A program made the position numbers and the translations under genes. A stretch of DNA of 64,000 nt from Eledone cirrhosa. Taxonomy: Eukaryota; Mollusca; Cephalopoda; Octopoda; Eledonidae. Shown one piece after another: positions 11,701 to 25,000 of the stretch (positions within the stretch are counted from its first letter, which is position 1; every line of letters begins with the position of its first letter). Under the pieces are notes generated by a model. That model was not told where the DNA came from. It saw only the letters and a program-made list of their open reading frames with translations, and made no database searches. Location of the stretch: positions 40,135,096 to 40,199,095 of the forward strand of contig OZ024758.1 in the NCBI GenBank assembly GCA_964016885.1, written 5' to 3'.

Positions 11701-14700
11701 AGCTTAGCTTAGGATAGCTTAGGATAGCTTAGCTTAGGATAGCTTAGGATAGCTTAGCTTAGGATAGCTTAGGATAGCTTAGCTTAGGATAGCTTAGCTT
11801 AGGATAGCTTAGCTTAGCTTAGCTTAGGATAGCTTAGCTTGGGATAGCTTAGGATAGCTTAGCTTAGGAAAGCTTAGCTTAGGATAGCTTAGCTTAGGAT
11901 AGCTTAGGATAGCTTAGCTTAGCTTAGCTTAGGATAGCTTAGCTTAGCTTAGCTTAGGATAGCTTAGCTTAGCTTAGCTTAGGATAGCTTAGCTTAGCTT
12001 AGGATAGCTTAGCTTAGCTTAGCTTAGGATAGCTTAGCTTAGCTTAGCTTAGGATAGCTTAGCTTAGGATAGCTTAGGATAGCTTAGCTTAGCTTAGCTT
12101 AGGATAGCTTAGCATAGCTTAGGATAGCTTAGCTTAGCTTAGGATAGCTTAGCTTAGCTTAGGATAGCTTAGCTTAGCTTAGCTTAGGATAGCTTAGCTT
12201 AGCTTAGCTTAGGATAGCTTAGCTTAGCTTAGCTTAGGATAGCTTAGGATAGCTTAGCCTAGCTTAGCTTAGGATAGCTTAGCTTAGCTTAGCTTAGGAT
12301 AGCTTAGCTTAGCTTAGCTTAGGATAGCTTAGCTTAGCTTAGCTTAGGATAGCTTAGCTTAGGATAGCTTAGCTTAGCTTAGTTTAGGATAGCTTAGCTT
12401 AGGATAGCTTAGCTTAGCTTAGGATAGCTTAGCTTAGCTTAGCTTAGGATAGCTTAGCTTAGCTTAGCTTAGGATAGCTTAGCTTAGCTTAGCTTAGGAT
12501 AGCTTAGCTTAGCTTGGCTTAGGATAGCTTAGCTTAGCTTAGCTTAGGATAGCTTAGCTTAGCTTAGCTTAGGATAGCTTAGCTTAGCTTAGGATAGCTT
12601 AGCTTAATTTAGGATAGCTTAGCTTAGCTTGGCTTAGGATAGCTTAGCTTAGCTTAGGATAGCTTAGCTTAGGATAGCTTAGGATAGCTTAGCTTAGCAT
12701 AGCTTAGGATAGCTTAGCTTAGGATAGCTTAGGATAGCTTAGCTTAGGATAGCTTAGGATAGCTTAGCTTAGGATAGCTTAGGATAGCTTAGCTTAGGAT
12801 AGCTTAGCTTAGGATAGCTTAGCTTAGCTTAGCTTAGGATAGCTTAGCTTAGCTTAGCTTAGGATAGCTTAGGATAGCTTAGCTTAGGATAGCTTAGGAT
12901 AGCTTAGCTTAGGATAGCTTAGCTTAGGATAGCTTAGCTTAGGATAGCTTAGCTTAGCTTAGGAGAGCTTAGCTTAGCTTAGCTTAGGATAGCTTAGCTT
13001 AGCTTAGCTTAGGATAGCTTAGCTTAGCTTAGCTTAGGATAGCTTAGGATAGCTTAGCCTAGCTTAGCTTAGGATAGCTTAGCTTAGCTTAGCTTAGGAT
13101 AGCTTAGCTTAGCTTAGCTTAGGATAGCTTAGCTTAGCTTAGCTTAGGATAGCTTAGCTTAGGATAGCTTAGCTTAGCTTAGTTTAGGATAGCTTAGCTT
13201 AGGATAGCTTAGCTTAGCTTAGGATAGCTTAGATTAGCTTAGCTTAGGATAGCTTAGCTTAGCTTAGCTTAGGATAGCTTAGCTTAGCTTAGCTTAGGAT
13301 AGCTTAGCTTAGCTTAGCTTAGGATAGCTTAGCTTAGCTTGGCTTAGGATAGCTTAGCTTAACTTAGCTTAGGATAGCTTAGCTTAGCTTAGCTTAGGAT
13401 AGCTTAGCTTAGCTTAGGATAGCTTAGCTTAATTTAGGATAGCTTAGCTTAGCTTGGCTTAGGATAGCTTAGCTTAGCTTAGCTTAGGATAGCTTAGCTT
13501 AGGATAGCTTAGGATAGCTTAGCTTAGCATAGCTTAGGATAGCTTAGCTTAGGATAGCTTAGGATAGCTTAGCTTAGGATAGCTTAGGATAGCTTAGCTT
13601 AGGATAGCTTAGGATAGCTTAGCTTAGGATAGCTTAGCTTAGGATAGCTTAGCTTAGCTTAGCTTAGGATAGCTTAGCTTAGCTTAGCTTAGGATAGCTT
13701 AGGATAGCTTAGCTTAGGATAGCTTAGGATAGCTTAGCTTAGGATAGCTTAGCTTAGTATAGCTTAGCTTAGGATAGCTTAGCTTAGGATAGCTTAGGAT
13801 AGCTTAGCTTAGGATAGCTTAGCTTAGGATAGCTTAGGATAGCTTAGCTTAGCTTAGGATAGCTTAGCTTAGCTTAGCTTAGGATAGCTTAGCTTAGCTT
13901 AGCTTAGGATAGCTTAGGATAGCTTAGCTTAGGATAGCTTAGGATAGCTTAGCTTAGGATAGCTTAGGATAGCTTAGCTTAGGATAGCTTAGCTTAGGAT
14001 AGCTTAGCTTAGCTTAGCTTAGGAGAGCTTAGCTTAGGATAGCTTAGGATAGCTTAGCTTAGGATAGCTTAGCTTAGGATAGCTTAGGATAGCTTAGCTT
14101 AGCTTAGCTTAGGATAGCTTAGCTTAGCTTAGCTTAGGATAGCTTAGCTTAGCTTAGGATAGCTTAGCTTAGCTTACCTTAGGATAGCTTAGCTTAGCTT
14201 AGCTTAGGATAGCTTAGCTTAGCTTAGCTTAGGATAGCTTAGCTTAGCTTAGGATAGCTTAGCTTAGCTTAGCTTAGGATAGCTTAGCTTAGCTTAGCTT
14301 AGGATTACTTAGCTTAGCTTAGCTTAGCTTAGCTTAGGATAGCTTAGCTTAGGATAGCTTAGCTTAGCTTAGCTTAGGATAGCTTAGCTTAGCTTAGCTT
14401 AGCTTAGGATAGCTAAGCTTAGCTTAGGATAGCTTAGCTTATCTTAGCTTAGGATAGCTTAGCTTAGCTTAGCTTAGCTTAGCTTAGGACAGCTTAGCTT
14501 ACCTTAGCTTAGGATAGCTTAGCTTAGCTTAGCTTAGGATAGCTTAGCTTAGCTTAGCTTAGTATAGCTTAGCTTAGCTTAGGATAGCTTAGGATAGCTT
14601 AGCTTAGGATAGCTTAGGATAGCTTAGCTTAGGATAGCTTAGGATAGCTTAGCTTAGGATAGCTTAGCTTAGGATAGCTTAGCTTAGCTTAGCTTAGGAT

Positions 14701-15500
14701 AGCTTAGCTTGGGATAGCTTAGGATAGCTTAGCTTAGGAAAGCTTAGCTTAGGATAGCTTAGCTTAGGATAGCTTAGGATAGCTTAGCTTAGCTTAGCTT
14801 AGGATAGCTTAGCTTAGCTTAGCTTAGGATAGCTTAGCTTAGCTTAGGATAGCTTAGCTTAGCTTAGGATAGCTTAGCTTAGCTTAGCTTAGGATAGCTT
14901 AGCTTAGCTTAGGATAGCTTAGCTTAGCTTAGCTTAGGATAGCTTAGCTTAGCTTAGGATAGCTTAGCTTAGCTTAGGATAGCTTAGCTTAGCTTAGGAT
15001 AGCTTAGCTTAGGATAGTTTAGCTTAGGATAGCTTAGGATAGCTTAGCTTAGGATAGCTTAGGATAGCTTAGCTTAGGATAGCTTAGCTTAGCTTAGCTT
15101 AGGATAGCTTAGCTTAGCTTAGGTAGCTTAGCTTAGCTTAGCTTAGGATAGCTTAGCTTAGGATAGCTTAGGATAGCTTAGCTTAGCTTAGCTTAGGATA
15201 GCTTAGCATAGCTTAGGATAGCTTAGCTTAGCTTAGGTTAGCTTAGCTTAGCTTAGGATAGCTTAGCTTAGCTTAGCTTAGGATAGCTTAGCTTAGCTTA
15301 GCTTAGGATAGCTTAGCTTAGCTTAGCTTAGGATAGCTTAGCTTAGCTTAGCTTAGGATAGCTTAGCTTAGCTTAGCTTAGGATAGCTTAGCTTAGCTTA
15401 GCTTAGGATAGCTTAGCTTAGCTTAGCTTAGGATAGCTTAGCTTAGCTTAGTTTAGGATAGCTTAGCTTAGGATAGCTTAGCTTAGCTTAGCTTAGGATA
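8756..15500. repeat. Mixed HOR domain with beta-like left end
   Basis: The left end (about 8.78 to 9.3 kb) matches the beta family: GTATA 8783, GCTTG 8798, GCCTA 8813, GGATG 8833, then a TGATA variant near 9032 and an ACTTA near 9203, in the same order as at 18.4 to 18.9 kb. From 9.86 kb a different set repeats: GGATT-ACTTA at 9858, 11442 and 14302, GGACA at 10053, 11617 and 14487, and GCTTG before B near 10280, 11840 and 14711. Spacings are about 1,560 to 1,585 and then 2,860 to 2,870 bases. CCTTA followed by plain B lies at 11317 and 14177, also 2,860 apart. The longer interval holds an extra ~1.3 kb that includes the 825-base duplication at 12.2 to 13.8 kb. Confidence 0.7.
12240..13890. 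repeat. Local tandem duplication of about 0.8 kb
   Basis: ATTTA lies at 12607 and 13432 (825 apart) and GCCTA near 12257 and 13057 (800 apart). GCATA lies near 12696 and 13525, with the same A/B pattern between them. The 25-base difference between marker spacings equals one A/A-or-B/A/A/B block, so the two copies differ by gain or loss of one 25-base register unit. A third ATTTA at 15561 belongs to the next HOR copy. Confidence 0.75.
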
Positions 15501-18500
15501 GCTTAGCTTAGCTTAGCTTAGGATAGCTTAGCTTAGCTTAGCTTAGGATAGCTTAGCTTAATTTAGGATAGCTTAGTTTAGCTTGGCTTAGGATAGCTTA
15601 GCTTAGCTTTGCTTAGGATAGCTTAGCTTAGGATAGCTTAGGATAGCTTAGCTTAGCATAGCTTAGGATAGCTTAGCTTAGGATAGCTTAGCTTAGGATA
15701 GCTTAGGATAGCTTAGCTTAGGATAGCTTAGGATAGCTTAGCTTAGGATAGCTTAGCTTAGGATAGCTTAGCTTAGCTTAGATTAGGATAGCTTAGCTTA
15801 GCTTAGCTTAGGATAGCTTAGGATAGCTTAGCTTAGGATAGCTTAGGATAGCTTAGCTTAGGATAGCTTAGCTTAGGATAGCTTAGCTTAGGATAGCTTA
15901 GGATAGCTTAGCTTAGGATAGCTTAGCTTAGGATAGCTTAGGATAGCTTAGCTTAGCTTAGGATAGCTTAGCTTAGCTTAGCTTATGATAGCTTAGCTTA
16001 GCTTAGCTTAGCTTAGGATAGCTTAGCTTAGCTTAGCTTAGGATAGCTTAAGATAGCTTAGCTTAGGATAGCTTAGCTTAGCTTAGCTTAGGATAGCTTA
16101 GGATAGCTTAGCTTAGGATAGCTTAGGATAGCTTAGCTTAGGATAGCTTAGCTTAGGATAGCTTAGCTTAGCTTAGCTTAGGAGAGCTTAGCTTAGGAAA
16201 GCTTAGGATAGCTTAGCTTAGGATAGCTTAGCTTAGGATAGCTTAGGATAGCTTAGCTTAGCTTAGCTTAGGATAGCTTAGCTTAGCTTAGCTTAGGATA
16301 GCTTAGCTTAGCTTAGGATAGCTTAGCTTAGCTTACCTTAGGATAGCTTAGCTTAGCTTAGCTTAGGATAGCTTAGCTTAGCTTAGCTTAGGATAGCTTA
16401 GCTTAGCTTAGGATAGCTTAGCTTAGCTTAGCTTAGGATAGCTTAGCTTAGGATAGCTTAGCTTAGGTTAGCTTAGCTTAGCTTAGCTTAGGATAGCTTA
16501 GGATAGCTTAGCTTAGGATAGCTTAGCTTAGCTTAGCTTAGGATAGCTTAGCTTAGCTTAGGATAGCTTAGCTTAGGATAGCTTAGGATAGCTTAGCTTA
16601 GCTTAGCTTAGCTTAGGATAGCTTAGCTTAGCTTAGCTTAGGATAGCTTAGCTTAGCTTAGGATAGCTTAGCTTAGCTTAGGATAGCTTAGGATAGCTTA
16701 GGATAGCTTAGGATAGCTTAGCTTAGGATAGCTTAGCTTAGCTTAGCTTAGGATAGCTTAGCTTAGCTTAGCTTAGGATAGCTTAGCTTAGCTTAGGATA
16801 GCTTAGCTTAGCTTAGCTTAGGATAGCTTAGCTTAGCTTAGCTTAGGATAGCTTAGCTTAGCTTAGGATAGCTTAGCTTAGCTTAACTTAGGATAGCTTA
16901 GCTTAGCTTAGCTTAGCTTAGGATAGCTTAGCTTAGCTTAGGATAGCTTAGCTTAGCTTAGCTTAGGATAGCTTAGCTTAGCTTAGGATAGCTTAGCTTA
17001 GCTTAGCTTAGGAGAGCTTAGCTTAGCTTAGCTTAGGATAGCTTAGCTTAGCTTAGCTTAGGATAGCTTAGCTTAGCTTAGCTTAGGATAGCTTAGCTTA
17101 GCTTAGCTTAGGATAGCTTAGCTTAGCTTAGCTTAGGATAGCTTAGCTTAGCTTAGCTTAGGATAGCTTAGCTTAGCTTAGCTTAGGATAGCTTAGGATA
17201 GCTTACCTTAGGAGAGCTTAGCTTAGGATAGCTTAGCTTAGGATAGCTTAGGATAACTTAGCTTAGGATAGCTTAGCTTAGGATAGCTTAGCTTAGGATA
17301 GCTTAGCTTAGGATAGCTTAGCTTAGGATAGCTTAGGATAGCTTAGCTTAGCTTAGGATAGCTTAGCTTAGCTTTGCTTAGGATAGCTTAGCTTAGCTTA
17401 GCTTAGGATAGCTTAGGATAGCTTAGCTTAGGATAGCTTAGGATAGCTTAGCTTAGGATAGCTTAGCTTAGGATAGCTTAGGATAGCTTAGCTTAGCTTA
17501 GCTTAGGATAGCTTAGCTTAGCTTAGCTTTGGATAGCTTAGCTTAGCTTAGCTTAGCTTAGGATAGCTTAGCTTAGCTTAGGATAGCTTAGGATAGCTTA
17601 GCTTAGGATAGCTTAGGATAGCTTAGCTTAGGATAGCTTAGCTTAGGATAGCTTAGCTTAAGATAGCTTAGGATAGCTTAGCTTAGGATAGCTTAGCTTA
17701 GGATAGCTTAGCTTAGCTTAGCTTAGGATAGCTTAGCTTGGGATAGCTTAGGATAGCTTAGCTTAGGATAGCTTAGGATAGCTTAGCTTAGCTTAGCTTA
17801 GGATAGCTTACCTTAGCTTAGGATAGATTAGCTTAGCTTAGCTTAGGATAGCTTAGCTTAGCTTAGGATAGCTTAGCTTAGCTTAGCTTAGGATAGCTTA
17901 GCTTAGGATAGCTTAGCTTAGGATAGCTTAGCTTAGGATAGCTTAGCTTAGGATAGCTTAGCTTAGGTAGCTTAGCTTAGCTTAGCTTAGGTTAGCTTAG
18001 CTTAGCTTAGCTTAGGATAGCTTAGCTTAGGATAGCTTAGGATAGCTTAGCTTAGCTTAGCTTAGGATAGCTTAGCTTAGCTTAGCTTAGGATAGCTTAG
18101 CTTAGCTTAGGATAGCTTAGCTTAGCTTAGCTTAGGATAGCTTAGCTTAGCTTAGGATAGCTTAGCTTAGCTTAGCTTAGGATAGCTTAGCTTAGCTTAG
18201 TTTAGGATAGCTTAGGTTAGGATAGCTTAGCTTAGCTTAGCTTAGGATAGCTTAGCTTAGCTTAGCTTAGCTTAGGATAGCTTAGCTTAGCTTAGCTTAG
18301 GATAGCTTAGCTTAGCTTAGGATAGCTTAGCTTAGCTTAGCTTAGGATAGCTTAGCTTAGCTTAGCTTAGGATAGCTTAGCTTGGCTTAGCTTAGGATAG
18401 CTTAGCTTAGCTTGGCTTAGGATAGCCTAGCTTAGCTTAGCTTAGGATGGCTTAGCTTAGCTTAGCTTAGGATAGCTTAGCTTAGCTTAGCTTAGCTTAG

Positions 18501-21500
18501 TTTAGGATAGCTTAGCTTAGCTTAGCTTAGGATAGCTTAGGATAGCTTAGCTTAGGATAGCTTAGGATAGCTTAGCTTAGGATAGCTTAGGATAGCTTAG
18601 CTTAGGATAGCTTAGCTTAGGATAGATTAGCTTAGGATAGCTTATGATAGCTTAGCTTAGGATAGCTTAGGATAGCTTAGGATAGCTTAGCTTAGGATAG
18701 CTTAGCTTAGGATAGCTTAGGAAAGCTTAGCTTAGCTTAGCTTAGGATAGCTTAGCTTAGCTTAGGATAGCTTAGCTTAGCTTAGCTTAGCTTAGGATAG
18801 CTTAGCTTAGCTTAGCTTAGGATAGCTTAGGATAGCTTAGCTTAGGATAACTTAGGATAGCTTAGCTTAGGATAGCTTAGGATAGCTTAGCTTAGGATAG
18901 CTTAGCTTAGGATAGCTTAGCTTAGCTTAGCTTAGCTTAGGATAGCTTAGGATAGCTTAGGATAGCTTAGCTTAGGATAGCTTAGCTTAGGATAGCTTAG
19001 GATAGCTTAGCTTAGCTTAGCTTAGGATAGCTTAGCTTAGCTTAGCTTAGGATAGCTTAGCTTAGCTTTGCTTAGGATAGCTTAGCTTAGGATAGCTTAG
19101 GATAGCTTAGCTTAGCATAGCTTAGGATAGCTTAGCTTAGGATAGCTTAGCTTAGGATAGCTTAGGATAGCTTAGCTTAGGATAGCTTAGGATAGCTTAG
19201 CTTAGGATAGCTTAGCTTAGGATAGCTTAGCTTAGCTTAGATTAGGATAGCTTAGCTTAGCTTAGCTTAGGATAGCTTAGGATAGCTTAGCTTAGGATAG
19301 CTTAGGATAGCTTAGCTTAGGATAGCTTAGCTTAGGATAGCTTAGCTTAGGATAGCTTAGGATAGCTTAGCTTAGGATAGCTTAGCTTAGGATAGCTTAG
19401 GATAGCTTAGCTTAGCTTAGGATAGCTTAGCTTAGCTTAGCTTATGATAGCTTAGCTTAGCTTAGCTTAGCTTAGGATAGCTTAGCTTAGCTTAGCTTAG
19501 GATAGCTTAGGATAGCTTAGCTTAGGATAGCTTAGCTTAGCTTAGCTTAGGATAGCTTAGGATAGCTTAGCTTAGGATAGCTTAGGATAGCTTAGCTTAG
19601 GATAGCTTAGCTTAGGATAGCTTAGCTTAGCTTAGGAGAGCTTAGCTTAGGAAAGCTTAGGATAGCTTAGCTTAGGATAGCTTAGCTTAGGATAGCTTAG
19701 GATAGCTTAGCTTAGCTTAGCTTAGGATAGCTTAGCTTAGCTTAGCTTAGGATAGCTTAGCTTAGCTTAGGATAGCTTAGCTTAGCTTACCTTAGGATAG
19801 CTTAGCTTAGCTTAGCTTAGGATAGCTTAGCTTAGCTTAGCTTAGGATAGCTTAGCTTAGCTTAGGATAGCTTAGCTTAGCTTAGCTTAGGATAGCTTAG
19901 CTTAGGATAGCTTAGCTTAGGTTAGCTTAGCTTAGCTTAGCTTAGGATAGCTTAGGATAGCTTAGCTTAGCTTAGCTTAGGATAGCTTAGCTTAGCTTAG
20001 GATAGCTTAGCTTAGGATAGCTTAGGATAGCTTAGCTTAGCTTAGCTTAGCTTAGGATAGCTTAGCTTAGCTTAGCTTAGGATAGCTTAGCTTAGCTTAG
20101 GATAGCTTAGCTTAGCTTAGCTTAGGATAGCTTAGGATAGCTTAGGATAGCTTAGGATAGCTTAGCTTAGGATAGCTTAGCTTAGCTTAGCTTAGGATAG
20201 CTTAGCTTAGCTTAGGATAGCTTAGCTTAGCTTAGCTTAGGATAGCTTAGCTTAGCTTAGCTTAGGATAGCTTAGCTTAGCTTAGCTTAGGTTAGCTTAG
20301 CTTAGCTTAACTTAGGATAGCTTAGCTTAGCTTAGCTTAGCTTAGGATAGCTTAGCTTAGCTTAGGATAGCTTAGCTTAGCTTAGCTTAGGATAGCTTAG
20401 CTTAGCTTAGGTTAGCTTAGCTTAGCTTAGCTTAGGAGAGCTTAGCTTAGCTTAGCTTAGCTTAGGATAGCTTAGCTTAGCTTAGCTTAGGATAGCTTAG
20501 CTTAGCTTAGCTTAGGATAGCTTAGCTTAGCTTAGCTTAGGATAGCTTAGCTTAGCTTAGCTTAGGATAGCTTAGCTTAGCTTAGGATAGCTTAGCTTAG
20601 CTTAGCTTAGGATAGCTTAGGATAGCTTACCTTAGGAGAGCTTAGCTTAGGATAGCTTAGCTTAGGATAGCTTAGGATAACTTAGCTTAGGATAGCTTAG
20701 CTTAGGATAGCTTAGCTTAGGATAGCTTAGCTTAGGATAGCTTAGGATAGCTTAGCTTAGCTTAGGATAGCTTAGCTTAGCTTTGCTTAGGATAGCTTAG
20801 CTTAGCTTAGCTTAGGATAGCTTAGGATAGCTTAGCTTAGGATAGCTTAGGATAGCTTAGCTTAGGATAGCTTAGCTTAGGATAGCTTAGGATAGCTTAG
20901 CTTAGCTTAGCTTAGGATAGCTTAGCTTAGCTTAGCTTTGGATAGCTTAGCTTAGCTTAGCTTAGCTTAGGATAGCTTAGCTTAGCTTAGGATAGCTTAG
21001 GATAGCTTAGCTTAGGATAGCTTAGGATAGCTTAGCTTAGGATAGCTTAGCTTAAGATAGCTTAGGATAGCTTAGCTTAGGATAGCTTAGCTTAGGATAG
21101 CTTAGCTTAGCTTAGCTTAGGATAGCTTAGCTTGGGATAGCTTAGGATAGCTTAGCTTAGGATAGCTTAGCTTAGGATAGCTTAGGATAGCTTAGCTTAG
21201 CTTAGCTTAGGATAGCTTACCTTAGCTTAGGATAGATTAGCTTAGCTTAGCTTAGGATAGCTTAGCTTAGCTTAGGATAGCTTAGCTTAGCTTAGCTTAG
21301 GATAGCTTAGCTTAGGATAGCTTAGCTTAGGATAGCTTAGCTTAGGATAGCTTAGCTTAGGATAGCTTAGCTTAGGATAGCTTAGCTTAGCTTAGCTTAG
21401 GTTAGCTTAGCTTAGCTTAGCTTAGGATAGCTTAGCTTAGGATAGCTTAGGATAGCTGAGCTTAGCTTAGCTTAGGATAGCTTAGCTTAGCTTAGCTTAG

Positions 21501-22000
21501 TATAGCTTAGCTTAGCTTAGCTTAGGATAGCTTAGCTTAGCTTAGCTTAGGATAGCTTAGCTTAGCTTAGGATAGCTTAGCTTAGCTTAGCTTAGGATAG
21601 CTTAGCTTAGCTTAGCTTAGGATAGCTTAGCTTAGCTTAGCTTAGGATAGCTTAGCTTAGCTTAGTTTAGGATAGCTTAGGTTAGGATAGCTTAGCTTAG
21701 CTTAGCTTAGGATAGCTTAGCTTAGCTTAGCTTAGCTTAGGATAGCTTAGCTTAGCTTAGCTTAGGATAGCTTAGCTTAGCTTAGGATAGCTTAGCTTAG
21801 CTTAGCTTAGGATAGCTTAGCTTAGCTTAGCTTAGGATAGCTTAGCTTAGCTTAGCTTAGGATAGCTTAGCTTAGCTTAGCTTAGGATAGCTTAGCTTAG
21901 CTTGGCTTAGGATAGCCTAGCTTAGCTTAGCTTAGGATGGCTTAGCTTAGCTTAGCTTAGGATAGCTTAGCTTAGCTTAGCTTAGCTTAGTTTAGGATAG
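15500..22000. repeat. Approximately 3.4 kb HOR present as two tandem copies
   Basis: Markers pair at about 3.4 kb: GCATA 15656 and 19115 (3,459), CCTTA with plain B 16336 and 19790 (3,454), CCTTA-GGAGA 17206 and 20630 (3,424), CCTTA followed by A 17811 and 21220 (3,409), GCCTA 18425 and 21915 (3,490). The differences are multiples of five, so the copies diverged by gaining and losing whole pentamers without loss of phase. The right part of each copy carries the beta markers that multiply alone to the right. Confidence 0.8.
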
Positions 22001-25000
22001 CTTAGCTTAGCTTAGCTTAGGATAGCTTAGGATAGCTTAGCTTAGGATAGCTTAGGATAGCTTAGCTTAGGATAGCTTAGGATAGCTTAGCTTAGGATAG
22101 CTTAGCTTAGGATAGCTTAGCTTAGGATAGCTTATGATAGCTTAGCTTAGGATAGCTTAGGATAGCTTAGGATAGCTTAGCTTAGGATAGCTTAGCTTAG
22201 GATAGCTTAGGAAAGCTTAGCTTAGCTTAGCTTAGGATAGCTTAGCTTAGCTTAGGATAGCTTAGCTTAGCTTAGCTTAGCTTAGGATAGCTTAGCTTAG
22301 CTTAGCTTAGGATAGCTTAGGATAGCTTAGCTTAGGATAACTTAGGATAGCTTAGCTTAGGATAGCTTAGGATAGCTTAGCTTAGGATAGCTTAGCTTAG
22401 GATAGCTTAGCTTAGCTTAGCTTAGCTTAGGATAGCTTAGGATAGCTTAGGATAGCTTAGCTTAGGATAGCTTAGCTTAGGATAGCTTAGGATAGCTTAG
22501 CTTAGCTTAGCTTAGGATAGCTTAGCTTAGCTTAGCTTAGGATAGCTTAGCTTAGCTTAGCTTAGCTTAGGATAGCTTAGCTTAGCTTAGCTTAGGATAG
22601 CTTAGGATAGCTTAGCTTAGGATAGCTTAGGATAGCTTAGCTTAGGATAGCTTAGGATAGCTTAGCTTAGGATAGCTTAGCTTAGGATAGCTTAGGATAG
22701 CTTAGCTTAGCTTAGCTTAGGATAGCTTAGCTTAGCTTAGCTTAGGATAGCTTAGCTTAGCTTAGCTTAGGATAGCTTAGCTTGGGATAGCTTAGGATAG
22801 CTTAGCTTAGGATAGCTTAGCTTAGGATAGCTTAGGATAGCTTAGCTTAGCTTAGCTTAGGATAGCTTACCTTAGCTTAGGATAGATTAGCTTAGCTTAG
22901 CTTAGGATAGCTTAGCTTAGCTTAGGATAGCTTAGCTTAGCTTAGCTTAGGATAGCTTAGCTTAGGATAGCTTAGCTTAGGATAGCTTAGCTTAGGATAG
23001 CTTAGCTTAGGATAGCTTAGATTAGGATAGCTTAGCTTAGCTTAGGTTAGCTTAGCTTAGCTTAGCTTAGGATAGCTTAGCTTAGGATAGCTTAGGATAG
23101 CTTAGCTTAGCTTAGCTTAGGATAGCTTAGCTTAGCTTAGCTCAGTATAGCTTAGCTTAGCTTAGCTTAGGATAGCTTAGCTTAGCTTAGCTTAGGATAG
23201 CTTAGCTTAGCTTAGGATAGCTTAGCTTAGCTTAGCTTAGGATAGCTTAGCTTAGCTTAGCTTAGGATAGCTTAGCTTAGCTTAGCTTAGGATAGCTTAG
23301 CTTAGCTTAGTTTAGGATAGCTTAGGTTAGGATAGCTTAGCTTAGCTTAGCTTAGGATAGCTTAGCTTAGCTTAGCTTAGCTTAGGATAGCTTAGCTTAG
23401 CTTAGCTTAGGATAGCTTAGCTTAGCTTAGGATAGCTTAGCTTAGCTTAGCTTAGGATAGCTTAGCTTAGCTTGGCTTAGGATAGCCTAGCTTAGCTTAG
23501 CTTAGGATGGCTTAGCTTAGCTTAGCTTAGGATAGCTTAGCTTAGCTTAGCTTAGCTTAGTTTAGGATAGCTTAGCTTAGCTTAGCTTAGGATAGCTTAG
23601 GATAGCTTAGCTTAGGATAGCTTAGGATAGCTTAGCTTAGGATAGCTTAGGATAGCTTAGCTTAGGATAGCTTAGCTTAGGATAGCTTAGCTTAGGATAG
23701 CTTATGATAGCTTAGCTTAGGATAGCTTAGGATAGCTTAGGATAGCTTAGCTTAGGATAGCTTAGCTTAGGATAGCTTAGGAAAGCTTAGCTTAGCTTAG
23801 CTTAGGATAGCTTAGCTTAGCTTAGGATAGCTTAGCTTAGCTTAGCTTAGCTTAGGATAGCTTAGCTTAGCTTAGCTTAGGATAGCTTAGGATAGCTTAG
23901 CTTAGGATAACTTAGGATAGCTTAGCTTAGGATAGCTTAGGATAGTTTAGCTTAGGATAGCTTAGCTTAGGATAGCTTAGCTTAGCTTAGCTTAGCTTAG
24001 GATAGCTTAGGATAGCTTAGGATAGCTTAGCTTAGGATAGCTTAGCTTAGGATAGCTTAGGATAGCTTAGCTTAGCTTAGCTTAGGATAGCTTAGCTTAG
24101 CTTAGCTTAGGATAGCTTAGCTTAGCTTAGCTTAGCTTAGGATAGCTTAGCTTAGCTTAGCTTAGGATAGCTTAGGATAGCTTAGCTTAGGATAGCTTAG
24201 GATAGCTTAGCTTAGGATAGCTTAGGATAGCTTAGCTTAGGATAGCTTAGGATAGCTTAGCTTAGGATAGCTTAGCTTAAGATAGCTTAGGATAGCTTAG
24301 CTTAGGATAGCTTAGCTTAGGATAGCTTAGCTTAGCTTAGCTTAGGATAGCTTAGCTTGGGATAGCTTAGGATAGCTTAGCTTAGGATAGCTTAGCTTAG
24401 GATAGCTTAGGATAGCTTAGCTTAGCTTAGCTTAGGATAGCTTACCTTAGCTTAGGATAGATTAGCTTAGCTTAGCTTAGGATAGCTTAGCTTAGCTTAG
24501 GATAGCTTAGCTTAGCTTAGCTTAGGATAGCTTAGCTTAGGATAGCTTAGCTTAGGATAGCTTAGCTTAGGATAGCTTAGCTTAGGATAGCTTAGCTTAG
24601 GATAGCTTAGCTTAGCTTAGCTTAGGTTAGCTTAGCTTAGCTTAGCTTAGGATAGCTTAGCTTAGGATAGCTTAGGATAGCTTAGCTTAGCTTAGCTTAG
24701 GATAGCTTAGCTTAGCTTAGCTTAGTATAGCTTAGCTTAGCTTAGCTTAGGATAGCTTAGCTTAGCTTAGCTTAGGATAGCTTAACTTAGCTTAGGATAG
24801 CTTAGCTTAGCTTAGCTTAGGATAGCTTAGCTTAGCTTAGCTTAGGATAGCTTAGCTTAGCTTAGCTTAGGATAGCTTAGCTTAGCTTAGTTTAGGATAG
24901 CTTAGGTTAGGATAGCTTAGCTTAGCTTAGCTTAGGATAGCTTAGCTTAGCTTAGCTTAGGATAGCTTAGCATAGCTTAGCTTAGGATAGCTTAGCTTAG

